Assembly: GCA_965112735.1 (NCBI GenBank)
Contig: OZ218963.1
Location: forward strand, 868,001-932,000
From: Phaeosaccion multiseriatum
Taxonomy: Eukaryota; Ochrophyta, other classes
Direction of reading: 5' to 3'
Length of the DNA stretch: 64,000 nucleotides
In this document: positions 1 to 10,817 of the stretch, in pieces
Layout of the letters: each line of letters begins with the position of its first letter
How positions within the stretch are numbered: the stretch's first letter is position 1
Made by a program: the position numbers and the translations under genes
Notes under the pieces: generated by a model
What the model saw: the letters and a program-made list of their open reading frames with translations, nothing else
What the model was told of the DNA's origin: nothing
Database searches by the model: none

Positions 1-1322
1 TGAGTGCCGAGGTCCTCTGGAGTCAGCCCCATGCCTTCCAAAATGGACGAGTTCGCCGCCGCCGTACGTCTGAGGAAGCCGCAATACCTATCGTACTGAT
101 TGTTGCCAGCGAACAGCGCGTTCTTCTCAAACCAAAGCTCAGGAGGTAAACACCAAGCGCGAGGACGGGGCAGATCTCCGGCATGATTGGATTCGCGTAG
201 ACGTGGCGAGGATGTCGGGCCTTCTCTCCCAGCTGATCGCCCTTTTGCTTCCCAAAATAGACGCAGAGCGCGTCCCCCTTCCACTCGAGATGATCGAGAC
301 AAATCTCCACACAGTTGGTGGCGCGGCACATCAGATTCCAGGAGAGAACGAGGAAGGGGTGGCCAAAGGCGCCCTGTCTGTGCCCGTTCTCACAGACTGC
401 CGAGCTCAGCATTGCTGCGATGTACACAAGCGAAGGAAACAGTGGCAACCAAAGACGGCGTCAGGGCTAGGAAGTGAGTGGGGGGCATTCAATGCATCAG
501 CCACTTGTCTCCACCCACTCCACTAGTTTCCACTGTCCACTGACTCCACACAGCTGGGAATTTACCTTTGGCAAGAGCGCGGTAGAGAGCGAACGGCATG
601 GGAGCCTTCCCTTCTCTGACTTCGACATTTCCCTCCTGCTTCTCTCCTGCGATCGTCCTCTTCAGCCCCTTGGTGAGCGTCGCAAGGTCGCTTTGCAATT
701 TGCGGTGCTGTTCCTCCTGATGGTAGTCTCTGTACAGATTGAAGAGTGCAGAGCGTTTCGACTGTGCACCGGCCTTGGATAAGCCCTTCGGCCCCTTCTT
801 GACTTCAAGCAGCCACCCGAAGAACGCGTCGGCTGTCAGCAGATGGAACAGCAAAGGGTGCGGCGCCCGAGGTGCTTGGATCAAGTGTGCCTTCACCCGC
901 TTCGTCCACTGCGCCTCAGCCTTCTTCTTGGCCTTTGCTTGGGCTTTCGCTGCTCTCGACACCTCAGCCGGCGTCTGCTGTGCCGCTGCAGTGGCACCAC
1001 CCGCTCCGCCAGGTGCGGCGGCTGCTGCGGCTGCTGCTGCTCTCCTCTGTGCTTCCTCCTCTTCCCCATCTTCCCCGTCTTCCTCCTCTTCCCCTTCCGG
1101 TGGAGCAAATGCTGTCCTGAAGTCAGGGTCCAGAAGCTCCGGGTGCTTGCGGAAGAGGTATCGGATCAGCATGGTGGAGGCGCATGCATATCCACTTCTC
1201 GAGCGTGGGGCGATGGTGTTGTTTCGGAGGTTCTGAATCTGCTGCTGCTCTGCAGTAAGCGGTGCTTCTTCCCCCTCTGCTGCTGGTGCTTCCGGAACCG
1301 TAGCAACAGCGACGTCAGCCAT
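1..1322 (-). pseudogene. Crypton-like tyrosine recombinase, frameshifted and cut by the window edge
   Basis: Exon 1 is 1322-566 (ATG at 1322) and exon 2 runs from about 414 to the left edge; donor AAAG|GTAAAT and acceptor ATCGCAG|CA join in phase. Exon 1 holds an acidic/Ala-rich linker and a helical core-binding-like region ending 'PMPFALYRALAK'. Exon 2 has 'SWNLMCRATN', containing the likely first catalytic Arg, then 'HPRHVYANPIMPEICPVLAL', an arrangement I know from Crypton-type recombinases of oomycetes and algae. After 'LALGVYL' (about 141-155) the frame with family-like continuation ('NALFAGNNQYDRY') is shifted by one base, and the other frame stops at 23-25. The gene is therefore either decayed or carries a sequencing indel. 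The C-terminal catalytic His, Arg and Tyr would lie beyond the window. Family assignment is from memory of motifs. Confidence 0.55.
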
Positions 1323-1669
1323 GGTATGCTCTGTTCTCCTGCAAATTCACGTGGGAGATGCCCCTCCCACCACTGGCATCAGCTGTTACAGCCGGGTATC
1401 GTCCGCGCAGCCGCTGCTCCTCTTACATAGCTGCCCTGTGCAAATATGCTGATGCTGTGAATGAATAAAAATCCATGTGGGGAGGGGGGGGAGAATGCCC
1501 CACAACCAAAAAATATTGGATAAAAAACTTGAAAAACCAGCATTTGTGGCCCATAAAATATCCAAAACCATAATTTCGTGGGGCAGGTGCCCCACATCAC
1601 GGTACTATTAGACATACGGACTACAGAGAACTATATAACAATTGTTTGGATTATCCTATATGCCTCTAA

Positions 1670-3960
1670 ATGGGCAAAATACTGCACGCTCAGCGCTCTA
1701 ACCATATGCCTCTACGATTTTCCTCCAGATCGGCTCCCCACTGCCTTTTCCTGTATAGTACAGGCTCCCCGGTACCTCCTCCAGCACGCTGGGTGCCCCC
1801 TTCGTGCGGGAAAATCCGCTTAAAGACTTTTCACCCGCTTTCACCTCCTTTCTGGCCAGCTCGCGCTGTGCCTGTTTTTTTTTTTTTTCTTCTCTCTCTA
1901 TCAAACCCATCAATTCTCTTCGTCTGTCTTCTCTCCGGCAGCCACCTCTTCTCCTTCCCCTCCTCTGTCTTCTCTCCTGCAGACTTCGAGTCTTTCGCCT
2001 TCCCACCCACTTCCTCCACGGGGCAGCCGATTTCCTGCATGGAACACCTGCAGGCCCAGCAGCTCAAAGCCCGGAGGAGACGCATCGCAGCCAGGGCAAC
2101 ATGATGATGGTGAGCATCCCTGCTTCTTCCACACCCGCCTGTCCTTTCCTGCACCTTCTCCTCTCCTGAGCCGCGCTCTCCTTCCTTCTCTCACCTTCTG
2201 TGTCGTTGTTGGCTGTGCGCCGGCCTCCTTCGTCGTCTTTGCTGCTCCTGCTGCGCAATGTGTCCACCCGCCACTTCCTCGCCTCCGCCTCCTCCTCAGG
2301 TGTCTCCCCACTGTCCTTCTCCTCATCGTTTTGTCTGCCCAACCCCTTCCCCTTCATTCCCCATGTTCGACCTAGTGCCATGCACAAGGCAGCTAGAGGC
2401 TACGACAACGAGCAGCGCCTCCTCTAGCAGGGCACCACTGCGGCGCAGGAGGTGCCTTCCCTTTGGATCGTCGGGAAAAAGTGTGGGTAAGTACCCCTTT
2501 GTGGGCAGGCAGTGTTAGCTTACTAAAAAAAAAATTTACTGCTGACGAGGGCATGGCCTATGACGGCATTCTTGAAGTGAAGGCGTGCCGCGCAGACGGC
2601 CACAAACTCGTCGGTTGCAGCTCCTTCCCCATCACTGGGTACAGGATGTGGGAAGAAGGGAAGCAGGGGAGACATGGCCACGTACGCACCGAGCGTTTTT
2701 CTCAGGATGAGGCTGGCCAGCGTCGATTTGGGAGTTGCAAATGGAGCAGTGCTTGACAGGGAAGGGCTTCTCGAGGGGAAATGCCCCCAGGACATTTTGG
2801 CCGACGTCGCTGGAAGAGCCGCACCAGTCAAGAGAGCAATTTTTTTTTTAAAGTGAAGACTCCACGCCATATGCGTTAACACCATTAAAACCAAATCATT
2901 AATACCATTCACGACGTTTTCTTATCCACGAGACTCCGTCATCAAGACGCATCGCAGCCAGACCAACCTCCTCTTCCTCCTCCTCCTCCTCCTCCTCCTC
3001 CGCCGCCGCCAAGTCTTTCCACATCCTGCACTCGCCATTTGTGAGTCCCTCCTACTTTTGCTCCTCCTGCCCGCCTCGCCTCCCCCTTTCGCCTTCCTCT
3101 CCTCCACTCTCCCTTCTCCCACTTCTTGCCAACTCCAACCCTCTTCTCTCCTCCTCCTCCACCCTGCCGAGGGCGCAGCCCGAAGCACCACCTTGTAGAC
3201 ATATATAACATTTCTTTTACCCGTACGCCTCCAAATGTGCCAAAATGCTGCACGCTCAGCGCTCTAACCATATGCCTCTACGATTTTCCTCCGGAACGGC
3301 TCCCCACTGCCTTTTCCTGTAGTACAGGCTCCCCGGTACCTCGCCCAGCACGCTGGGCGCCCCCTTCGTGCGGGAAAATCCGCTTGAAGATGACTTTTCA
3401 CCCGCTGGCACTTTCTGGCCAGCACCCACGCTGTGCCTATTTTTTTTTTGTAGCTTCTCGCTCTGTCCCCCCCCCTTTCTCTTCGTCTGTCTTCTCTCCT
3501 ACAGCCACCTCTTCTCCTTCCCCTCCTCTATCCATTTCCTCCACGCGGCAGCCGATTTCCTGCATGGATTACCTGCAGGCCCACAAGCTCAAGTCCGGAG
3601 ACGCATCGCAGCCAGCCAGACCGTTATCTGGAGACGCATCGCATCGCAGCCAGACTAACCCCCCATCGCAGCCAGACTAACCTCCTCCTCCTCCTCCTCC
3701 TCCTCCTCCTGCCTCCTCCTCTCCTCCTGCTTAAGGGTGTAATATATAAATAATCTCCTCCTGCTCCTTCCACATCCTGCACTCGCCATTTGTGAGTCCC
3801 TCCTACTTTTGCTCCTCCTGCGCGCCTTCCCTCCCCCTTTCACCTTCCTCTCCTCCACTCTCCCTTCTCCCACTTCTTGCCAACTCCAACCCTCTTCTCT
3901 CCTCCTCCTCCCTGCCGAGGGCGCAGCCCGAAGCAACACCTTGTATATACTAATCTACTC
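1670..3960. repeat. Diverged tandem duplication (A-B / A'-B') in non-coding DNA
   Basis: Bases 1323-4094 contain no gene I can support. Two segments repeat in the same order: A (about 1670-2098) resembles A' (about 3237-3612), both starting near 'TGCACGCTCAGCGCTCTAACC' and ending near 'ACGCATCGCAGCCAG'. B (about 2990-3200) resembles B' (about 3765-3950), sharing 'CACATCCTGCACTCGCCATT' and a CTCC-rich tail. The copies differ by point changes and length changes in pyrimidine runs. A and B are separated by an 867-bp segment absent between A' and B'. Confidence 0.75.
2095..2961. mobile_element. Candidate insertion splitting one copy of the duplication
   Basis: This segment interrupts copy A-B and is flanked by the 16-bp direct repeat GACGCATCGCAGCCAG (2079-2094 and 2946-2961). 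The second copy has A' and B' almost adjacent, with several local repeats of the same 16-mer. The segment contains an A-run near 2524 and a T-run near 2840 whose flanks are loosely inverted (ACT..AAAAAAAAAATT). No convincing coding region: reading frames of 97 aa (+, 2463-2756) and 129 aa (-, 2523-2912) lack recognisable motifs. It could instead be unequal recombination between the 16-mers. Confidence 0.35.
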
Positions 3961-4094
3961 CGCAACAAAAATGTAATGTAATGTGTACTTCAAAAAACAG
4001 TGACGAACAATGAGACCGTGGGCGTAGAAGGAGCTTCCGGCCGACTTAAGTCTCCTCTGGGGGTACCACAGCCGCTGAAGTGCACAGGACCGGC

Positions 4095-5966
4095 ATGGGC
4101 TACAGCTTGGACTCGCTCTTGGGCGAGCTGGGGCTGGAGAGGAAGCAGGAGCAGCGGTGGTTTGACGAGCCACCACCACGAGAGTCCCGAGAGGGGGCAG
4201 GTCAAGCTCTTCACGTGGCAGCAGTGGGGAGGAGGGGCGACGAGGGAATGGGGAGGCGAGAGGAGCTAGGCGATTCGGATGTCTTTGCGTTGTCACAAGC
4301 GGTGCCAACCCCTTTGCCTGCCGACAGACTTACTCGCAGAGCCAGATTGAAGCAGTACAAGGCCGATGAGTCTGGAGCAAGCAGCAGCTGCAGCGGAGGC
4401 AGCAGGAGGAGGCGGAGACGAGCAGTCGGCCCCACTACTGGTTATAGGCTGGACGTTACCTACAGCCGCGTCGAGAAGAAGGAGTTTTTTCCCCTCGCCG
4501 CCAGGCGGAACGATGACAGTAGGCAATACAGTGTGGATGAGCCTGTGGATGAGGACAGGAGCCGAAGTGTCAGCAACGTCAGCAGCTCGAGCAGCGCCAG
4601 CCACAGCAGCAGTATCCACAGTACTCGCGGCAGTAGGAGTGGCAACAGCAACAACTGCAAGTGGTGGCAGCGAGACTTGTTGGGCTTGGGGAGGAGACGC
4701 AGCTTCTCAGGCCCCTTGACCCGCATTGGTGATGGCGAGCATGACAAGCAGAGGGACGCAGGCTTGGTGAGACGGCGCAGCTTTTCAGGCGCCACCTCGG
4801 TCGACACCAGTGTGTGCCAGCGCCGCCGCAGGCATACCGTCACCACGGAGCAGGAGCAAGCGGTAGCGGAGAGGCGTTGGGCCGTTGTTACCACGGCGGT
4901 GGGCCGAAGAGCGGGCTTCGCGTCCCCTCCCGTCCATGAGCAGCAGAACGCCAAGAGCAGCACCATTAGCATCAACACCTTGGCCGGCTTCTTGTCGAGG
5001 AACAAGGTGAGGCCGCCACACTTCGTCGACGAGCAGGAGCAGCGGCCGAGGGGCTCCTCCTCCGCCACTACTCGCACCAGCTTCCTCAGCGACGCTTCTA
5101 CGACGCGCGGCAGCCTTGAGCGTATGCGCTTCAGTAGCAATATGGCGGGGGCAGATCCCCGGGAGAGCGGGCTTCAGCTGGCCGAGCAGGAGCAGGAAGA
5201 GGAGCAGCAGCAACAGCAGCAGCAGCAGCAGCAGGAGGAGGAGGAGGAGGAAGAAGCGCAGCAGGACCAGCTACAAGAGCGGCAGCAAGTGGGACATGAA
5301 GGCTCCCGGGCAGCAGGGGAGGGGGGCAGACAGCGAAGCACCGTGTGGGCGAGACTCTTTCCTGGCAGGAAAAGAGTTGAACGGGACCGCCTCCGTCAGC
5401 AGCAGCAGCAACAGGAGGAGGAGGAGGAGGAGTGGCAACCTCTTAGCCTCGACGGGGCGACGGGGCAGGGAGCAGGAGCAGAAAGTGGGTCGACCTTCAG
5501 CTCGCTTCGGATGGTGGAAAGCGTCGGGGTTTACTCCCCCCACACCTCGACATTTCGCCAGCCTGCGGAAGGAGGACGAGGAGGAGGAGGAGGACGAGGA
5601 GGAGGAGGAGGAGGAGGAGGAGGAGGAGGAGGAGGAGGAGGAGGAGGAGGAGCTACGAGTCCACCTGGACACCAATTGGCGTCGGCCTCGGAGCCCAAGT
5701 ACGCCTTGAAACGCGCTCTCAAGCCCTCCACGCCCTCTGCTGCTTCGGTGGGCAGCGCCGCCACCACCACCACCACCACCAGCAGCAGAAGCAGAAGCAG
5801 CAGCAGCCTCAGAAGAAGCAGCCTCGGATACCAAACCAGCAGGTCGGCTCCGACGCCTCGACCGAGCCGGATCCTCGACGAGAGGCCTGTGCTGCTGAGG
5901 GAGGAGGGCTGTGTGGTGAGGAGTAAGGTTTTTATGGAACCGACGGAGGAGAAGACTGAAGTGTAG
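4095..5966 (+). CDS. Uncharacterised low-complexity protein, 623 aa, intronless
   Basis: I chose the ATG at 4095 ('MGYSLDSLLGELGLERKQ'), because the open frame starts upstream only at a GTG. The first 30 residues look like a short conserved amphipathic segment; the rest is rich in Ser, Arg, Gln and Glu. Two copies of 'RRRSFSG' (near 4695 and 4775) are basophilic phosphorylation or 14-3-3-like sites. Homopolymer tracts come from CAG/GAG runs (5201-5256, 5397-5432) and a Gly tract from GGA repeats (5574-5651). No domain, signal peptide or membrane segment is evident. A regulatory or scaffold role is only a guess. The long frame, ordered Arg/Ser composition and bias argue it is coding, but the antisense strand is also open for long stretches. 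Confidence 0.6.
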   Translation: MGYSLDSLLGELGLERKQEQRWFDEPPPRESREGAGQALHVAAVGRRGDEGMGRREELGDSDVFALSQAVPTPLPADRLTRRARLKQYKADESGASSSCSGGSRRRRRRAVGPTTGYRLDVTYSRVEKKEFFPLAARRNDDSRQYSVDEPVDEDRSRSVSNVSSSSSASHSSSIHSTRGSRSGNSNNCKWWQRDLLGLGRRRSFSGPLTRIGDGEHDKQRDAGLVRRRSFSGATSVDTSVCQRRRRHTVTTEQEQAVAERRWAVVTTAVGRRAGFASPPVHEQQNAKSSTISINTLAGFLSRNKVRPPHFVDEQEQRPRGSSSATTRTSFLSDASTTRGSLERMRFSSNMAGADPRESGLQLAEQEQEEEQQQQQQQQQQEEEEEEEAQQDQLQERQQVGHEGSRAAGEGGRQRSTVWARLFPGRKRVERDRLRQQQQQQEEEEEEWQPLSLDGATGQGAGAESGSTFSSLRMVESVGVYSPHTSTFRQPAEGGRGGGGGRGGGGGGGGGGGGGGGGGGATSPPGHQLASASEPKYALKRALKPSTPSAASVGSAATTTTTTSSRSRSSSSLRRSSLGYQTSRSAPTPRPSRILDERPVLLREEGCVVRSKVFMEPTEEKTEV

Positions 5967-6564
5967 AAGGAACGAGGTCGGGGGGAGGGAGGGAGGAGAA
6001 GGGGAGTTCAGCTTCAGACCCTCCATGTATAGCAATGTTTTGTGTGGGCTTTTGAGGCTTTGGCCCATGGATGGCAATCTACGTCGCAATGTATGATAAC
6101 ATTAAATCTTTAAAACCCACAATTTTCAGTTTATGTGACCATAAAAAAAAAAATGCAAATGGATTCGATATGGAAGCTTCTGTGCCTACTCCATTGTTTA
6201 CACCCCTCTATCCCCCATCCACTGCCATCCCTCCCCCCCCTACGATGGAGCTGCGCTACTGGAGACATCGTTGCCGGCGAAAAGCGCGAGAAAGTCTTCC
6301 GCGGATTGACTCGTGTGCATACCTGTGGATGGGATGGCAGTGGATGGGATGGCAGTGGATGGGATGGCAGTGGATGTGGGGGGGGGGGGGTTAGTTAGGA
6401 GCAGGGAGAGATGGTGAGAGACAAGAGCAGGGAGGTAGAAGGAAGTGAAGCGCTTACGTAAGCTAAAGCAGGCTTCCAGCACGACGACGACACATGCGAG
6501 AGAGATCGGTTCGGCAGTTGGTGATACACTATCCCACCCCCCCCCCACTTCCTTTCCTTTCCGT
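5967..6564. other. Convergent intergenic region
   Basis: Tail-to-tail spacer between the gene at 4095-5966 (+) and the gene ending at 6565 (-). It holds an A-run at 6143-6152, a 16-bp minisatellite (GGATGGGATGGCAGTG, just over three copies, 6325-6375) followed by a G-run, and one copy of the GTTGGTGATAC module at 6517. No gene seen. Confidence 0.6.
6515..6529 (+). repeat. GTTGGTGATAC module, copy 1 (3' flank)
   Basis: CAGTTGGTGATACAC in the 3' flank of the gene on the minus strand. This copy has no adjoining CAG tract. Confidence 0.7.
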
Positions 6565-6957
6565 TCACCCAACCAACCCTTCTTCTCCCTTTCCCTTCTC
6601 ACCTCCTCGCTGTGTCCCCGTCCGGTCCGCCTCACCCTCCGCCCCCGCTTGCGCCCCGCCTGAACCCCCCCCTCCCCCTCCCCCTCCCCCGCCCCCGCCC
6701 CCGCCCCCTCTTTCTAGACCAGTTGGTCCTCTCCTCATCTTGGCGACTGCTTTGGCTGCTTCCTGGGGGCTCATTCCAGCGCTTCTACAGTCGTCATCCC
6801 CCATGCCGGGGGGGAAACCTCCAAGGGCGCCGTAGGACTCCCCCTCTCCTCCTCCAGTGGCCCCGCCGCCCCCCCCCCCTCCCAGGCTTGGGCTGTTGCC
6901 GTACCCCAAACTGAGGCCGTTGTTGCTGCTGTGCGTCTGGACATAACCACTCTCGCG

Positions 6958-6994
<37 letters not shown>

Positions 6995-7627
6995 GTACTC
7001 TTGCTTGTGTGAGTCCCTGTCCCCCCCACCCCCGCCCCCTCCCCTCCTAATCCCCCTCCCCCGACGAGGGTGTGTCCATAGTTGCTGTTGCCGGCGGCAG
7101 TGGCCGTTTCGAAAGCCGCGGCGATGCTGTGAAGCGTGTCGCTGTTGAAGCGCACAGGAGGCGTGTCAGCAAAGCCCGCTGCTACCACCGCTGCCGCCTC
7201 CAATCCACCACCCCCCTTCACCGCCCCCCCTGCCCCCCCTCCCCCCACACCTCTCCCCGAACCCCCCGCCCTTCCCCTCGCAATCGACCGATGTTGGTGC
7301 TCTCCCCCCGCCGCTGCCTGGAGGCTTCCTAAGCTGGGCAGCCGGCCGTGTGGCGAAGCTCCGAGGCCAAGGAGCATAGTAAGGTCCTGCATGGACGAGC
7401 TTCCCAGCAAGGTTCCGCTGGTGGGCAGTTGCGTCACGGAGGGGGCGCGGGGCATGTCGCTGTCGCTGCTGTCGAAAGAACCTCCCCCTCCCCCTCCTCC
7501 TCCTCCTCCTCCTCCTCCTCCTCCTCCTCCTGCTGTCCCTCCCGCTTTTGCCAGTACAGCTGCCCCCACGCTGCTGTCGTGCTGGTGAGAAGAAGAAGAA
7601 GAAGAAGAGGCAGATACGGTACTCCGG

Positions 7628-7659
<32 letters not shown>

Positions 7660-9898
7660 ATCACCAACTGCTGCTGCTGTTCCTGCTGCTCCTCCGTAAT
7701 TCCCGGGGGGAGCGCGCCCCATATACGCACCCCCTTGGGCACCCCAGCCAGAGCCCTCTAGGCGGTGTGACTGTTGATGCAAGTACTCTGCTGCATGCTC
7801 ATCTGCCTCTCCGTGCGACTTCATCAGGTGACTACGTTGCTGCTGATGATGCTGCTGCTGGAGGTGGTGCTGGTGACGTTGCTCCTGGTGGCTTAGCTCG
7901 TAGTCTTGTTGCTGCTCTTGGTAAGCCTCGCCTCCTCTTCCTCCTCCTCCTCCTCCTCCTCGTCCTCGTCCCGTTGACGTGTTGCGCCCCCCTCTCCTTG
8001 TCCGCTTGGAGCTCCCCTTCCCTCCACCGCTCCTCCCTCTTTCGCTCCACTCATCATCCTCCTCCTCCCCTCCTCCTCCACTCTCGCTACTCCACCGGTA
8101 GGGAGTCCTTGGGTTTTCCTCGCCCTCCTCTTCCTCCCCACCACTCGGCGTCATTCTCCCATTCGGTGGGAATTGAGCCGCCGCTGCATTTCGCTTATTC
8201 CCCGCCCTACTCCGAGTGTTACTACTTCCACTGCTGCTGCTGCTGCTGCTGCTTGCTTTCCGTCGAGGGGTGGCGCAAGCGATTCGGTCCAGGTACAGCC
8301 TCTCCAGATTCTCTGCATGCATGGCGCCACGGGTCGGGGGGGGCAGCAGCAGCAGCAGCAGGAGGAGGAGGAGGAGGAGGAGGAGGAGGAGGAGGAGGAG
8401 GAGGAGGAGGAGGAGGAGGAGGAGGTGGAGGAGGAGGAGGAGGAGGAGTGCAAGGAAGGAACAGCGTAGCCTAGGTAAGAAAGGTCAGACAGCTTGGCAT
8501 AGTGGGGTCAAAATATGGCACTCCTCTAGCCCTACCCGGTATATATAGCCGGTAGGCGGTAGGGTACCCAAAAGGAGGGTACCCAAAAGGAGGCAGCCCA
8601 ATTGTACGACGAGGTGTACTTGATGCGCTACAGTGTGTGTTCCTTCCGAGAGCCGCATACTGCGCAAGTGACCGAATGTATCACCAACTAGAACAGTAAA
8701 ACTACGCACCGGACTCACTCACCGAGCTCGACGCGTGTTGTCTCAGCGTCTGCGGGAGTCATGCGATCGATATCAGCCTGCTTCCGGCGAAACACCTGTG
8801 GTGGTGTGGTGTGGGGTGGGGTGGTGTGGAGTGGTGGAGTGGTGGTGTGGTGTGGTGTGGTGTGGTGTGGTGTAGTGTAGTGTAAGCGTGGGAGTGGTTG
8901 GTGTGGTGTGTGGCGTCGTGTGGTGTGGTGTAGTGTGGTGTGGTGTAAGTGTGGGAGTGGTTGGTGTGGTGTAGTGTAAGCGTGGGAATGGTTGGTGTGG
9001 TATGGTGTGGTCGGCGAGGAGAGAGGAGGTTGGTGGGCATGGCACGGACGAGGGGTGGGCAACAGAATTAGCTACGCCGGCTTGATCTCTTTATCTGTCA
9101 ATCCTTCTTAGACAGAGACATCTAGTGTGTGTGGGTGCAAGAGCGCAAAAGACGCACCGAAGACGCGCTCTTTGCTGCCTGCCTGTCTCTCTGCTACCTG
9201 CCTGCCTACTCTCTGCTGCCAGCCTGTCCTCTCGTACCTGCTTGCCGATGCAGTTTGGCCCAACAAACTTCTTGCTGATCCGCATGGGGTCGCAGTTCAG
9301 CATAATGCTCAGGAAGGTCCTGCGGAGATTAGAGGCAACAATGGGGTGATAACGCTACGTGAGACAGCTTTCAAGGCAGAGGGAGACGAGCGAGCATACC
9401 CTGTGGATACCCTCTATACCTGAGCGTGGTGCCGTCCGTGAGTGGCAGCAGCCCCAACTTAAAGTCCTGGATGAGACGGTTGGCGTAGCTCTCCTCCTCA
9501 ACAGTCCACTTGCCCCTTCGCAAAGGCCCCGTATTCTTCCTCCTCCCGGTACCTTCGTTGCCAACTGCTTCCTCCATCCCCGCGAGATAGCTCCCAACGC
9601 CTTCTCGCCCTCCTCCTCCTCCTCTGCCCCCCGACTGTGTGTTTCGCACTCCAGCGCCAGCGTCCCCCATCTCCCCCTCCTCCCGTCCTTGGCTGGCGGG
9701 ATTGTCTGTTCTTGCCAGCGTCTTGCCCCTTCGCCTCTCTCTCCCGCTACCAGTCCCGCCGTCGTCACGAGTGTCCGGGCCGGCAGGGGAGGTCGGATCT
9801 GAGCTCAACTCCCCCAAAGTGAGCCCGTCGGCCTCCGCAGCTGCCGCTGCCGCGAGCTCAAGACTGAGCATAGAGCTGTTTCGCCTCATCCGCGGCAT
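6565..9898 (-). CDS. Protein with stramenopile-type 'GKWTxEEE / NCDPMRISKKF' domain, about 793 aa
   Basis: Four exons: 9898-9420, 9319-9238, 8795-8723, 8312-6565; phases join exactly (2382 nt). The domain spans exons 1-3: 'RRGKWTVEEESYANRLIQDF', 'LLPLTDGTTLR', then 'NCDPMRISKKFVGPNCIGKQ', 'VFRRKQADIDRMTPAD' and 'ENLERLYLDR'. I recognise this arrangement as a common domain in diatom and other stramenopile nuclear proteins, with a SANT-like start; its biochemical role is unknown to me. The remaining 580 residues are low complexity (Ser, Gly, Glu, Gln, Ala runs), typical of a regulatory protein. The N-terminal 'RMRRNSSMLSLE' is a basophilic phosphosite. Intron 3 is a GTGGT minisatellite and intron 4 has a GGA/CAG tract. 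Exon 4 includes the GTTGGTGATAC module, read as A-V-G-D-T-A-A. A further 3' intron near the Gly tract (6665-6715) cannot be excluded. Confidence 0.8.
7657..7670 (-). repeat. GTTGGTGATAC module, copy 2 (exonic)
   Basis: TGTATCACCAACTG on the plus strand, embedded in a CTG run (7631-7680) inside the last exon of the minus-strand gene. In that gene's frame it encodes AVGDT between alanine runs. Confidence 0.8.
8353..8450. repeat. (CAG)n/(GGA)n tract in intron
   Basis: A run of GGA trinucleotides preceded by CAG, located in the last intron of the minus-strand gene just upstream of its 3' splice site. On the sense strand it is a long TCC pyrimidine tract ending at the acceptor ATGCAG|AG. Confidence 0.9.
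8678..8690 (-). repeat. GTTGGTGATAC module, copy 3 (intronic)
   Basis: TGTATCACCAACT in the last intron of the minus-strand gene, with no adjoining CTG run. A short tandem duplication GGGTACCCAAAAGGAG lies at about 8562-8593. Confidence 0.7.
8806..9015. repeat. GTGGT/GTAGT minisatellite in intron
   Basis: Degenerate 5-bp units (GGTGT, AGTGT, AGTGG) with a higher-order unit containing 'AAGCGTGGGAGTGGTTGGTG'. It fills most of the intron between exons 2 and 3 of the minus-strand gene. Confidence 0.85.
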
Positions 9899-10259
9899 GT
9901 CTCAGCAAACGCCAGCAGTAGTCGTCCCCTCCCCACAAAGAACGAGAGCCAGCTCCCTTTTTGAGTACGGATTGAGTCCCTACTCGGGGGGCGGCATTCA
10001 CGCCTCGGAAGTAGCACAGATACCTCGCACTCTCCCTTTGTCAGGAAGGCATTATGGAAGGCAAGGCGTCAAGCTGTGTAGCTGCTCCACAACAGAACAA
10101 TATAAGACGATAAAAGGCAGCCCTCCTTCTTCAACCCACCAGACTTTGCTTACGTACGTGAGATGATACGTTACGTAAGGAAACATACGGTTACAAATTT
10201 TCTGCTACTCCTCACCCCTCCCCCCCCCCCCATCCTTGGCACACACTGCGCTCTATCCA
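9899..10259. promoter_or_regulatory. Divergent intergenic region
   Basis: 361 bp between the start codon at 9898 (-) and the ATG at 10260 (+). It must carry both promoters if the start codons are right. Near its right end it includes repeated TACGT (10154-10178) and a C-run (10221-10230). No TATA box stands out. Confidence 0.4.
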
Positions 10260-10817
10260 ATGGGTGACGATGTCCCCGACTGGGTCCTGAATGCGTCCAC
10301 GCCGGCCGGAGCGGCGCCAGTTGCCCCCAAATGGGCCCGCCGAGCCTCTCAGCCGTCGAACACAGCGCCCCCAACCCCGCAACCCACGCCAGCTGCAGCT
10401 CCAGCGAAGGTTCAGTACTCCGCCACATCGACAGACGAGATTACGCACGACGGTGGTGCAGGATGTGTTTTCCTCTGCTTCGCCTACGAGCCCCCCAAAA
10501 GATCAGTCAAAGACGCCTTACGGAAGAAGCGGCGGGAGGACAGCGGAGCAGTGGCCCCGGCCCCACTGAAGAGCTCACCGACAGGCACTAAGAAGAAGGG
10601 GAAGCGAAGGAAGATGAAGAGTATTTCGTTGGTTTGGAAGAAGAGAGAAGGGAAGGAGAGCGCGGCGAAAGAGGGCGGGGCATCAACATCAGCGGTAGCA
10701 GCAGCCTCGACAAGTCGGCCGGAGACAACGCCTACGGAGCGGAGAGAATCGGTGAAGCCGGAGCCTCCTGCGGGGAACGGTCAGCCTGACTGGCTGAAGG
10801 ATCTAGGCATATCGTAG
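10260..10817 (+). CDS. Small basic uncharacterised protein, 185 aa
   Basis: Single open exon from ATG 10260 ('MGDDVPDWVLNAS') to TAG 10815-10817. A Pro/Ala-rich region is followed by 'GCVFLCFAYEPPKRSVKDAL' and a lysine-rich stretch 'TKKKGKRRKMKS' resembling a nuclear localisation signal. 'PDW' occurs near both ends ('VPDWVLNA', 'QPDWLKDLGIS'). I do not recognise a family. The last 13 codons and the stop are duplicated in tandem immediately downstream (period 46 bp). An upstream exon cannot be ruled out because no clear promoter marks the start. Confidence 0.55.
   Translation: MGDDVPDWVLNASTPAGAAPVAPKWARRASQPSNTAPPTPQPTPAAAPAKVQYSATSTDEITHDGGAGCVFLCFAYEPPKRSVKDALRKKRREDSGAVAPAPLKSSPTGTKKKGKRRKMKSISLVWKKREGKESAAKEGGASTSAVAAASTSRPETTPTERRESVKPEPPAGNGQPDWLKDLGIS

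Noticed and set aside
5271-6089. 272-aa minus-strand open frame
   Set aside because: Opposite the low-complexity plus-strand gene; Ser run derives from the GGA tract and there is no conserved motif.
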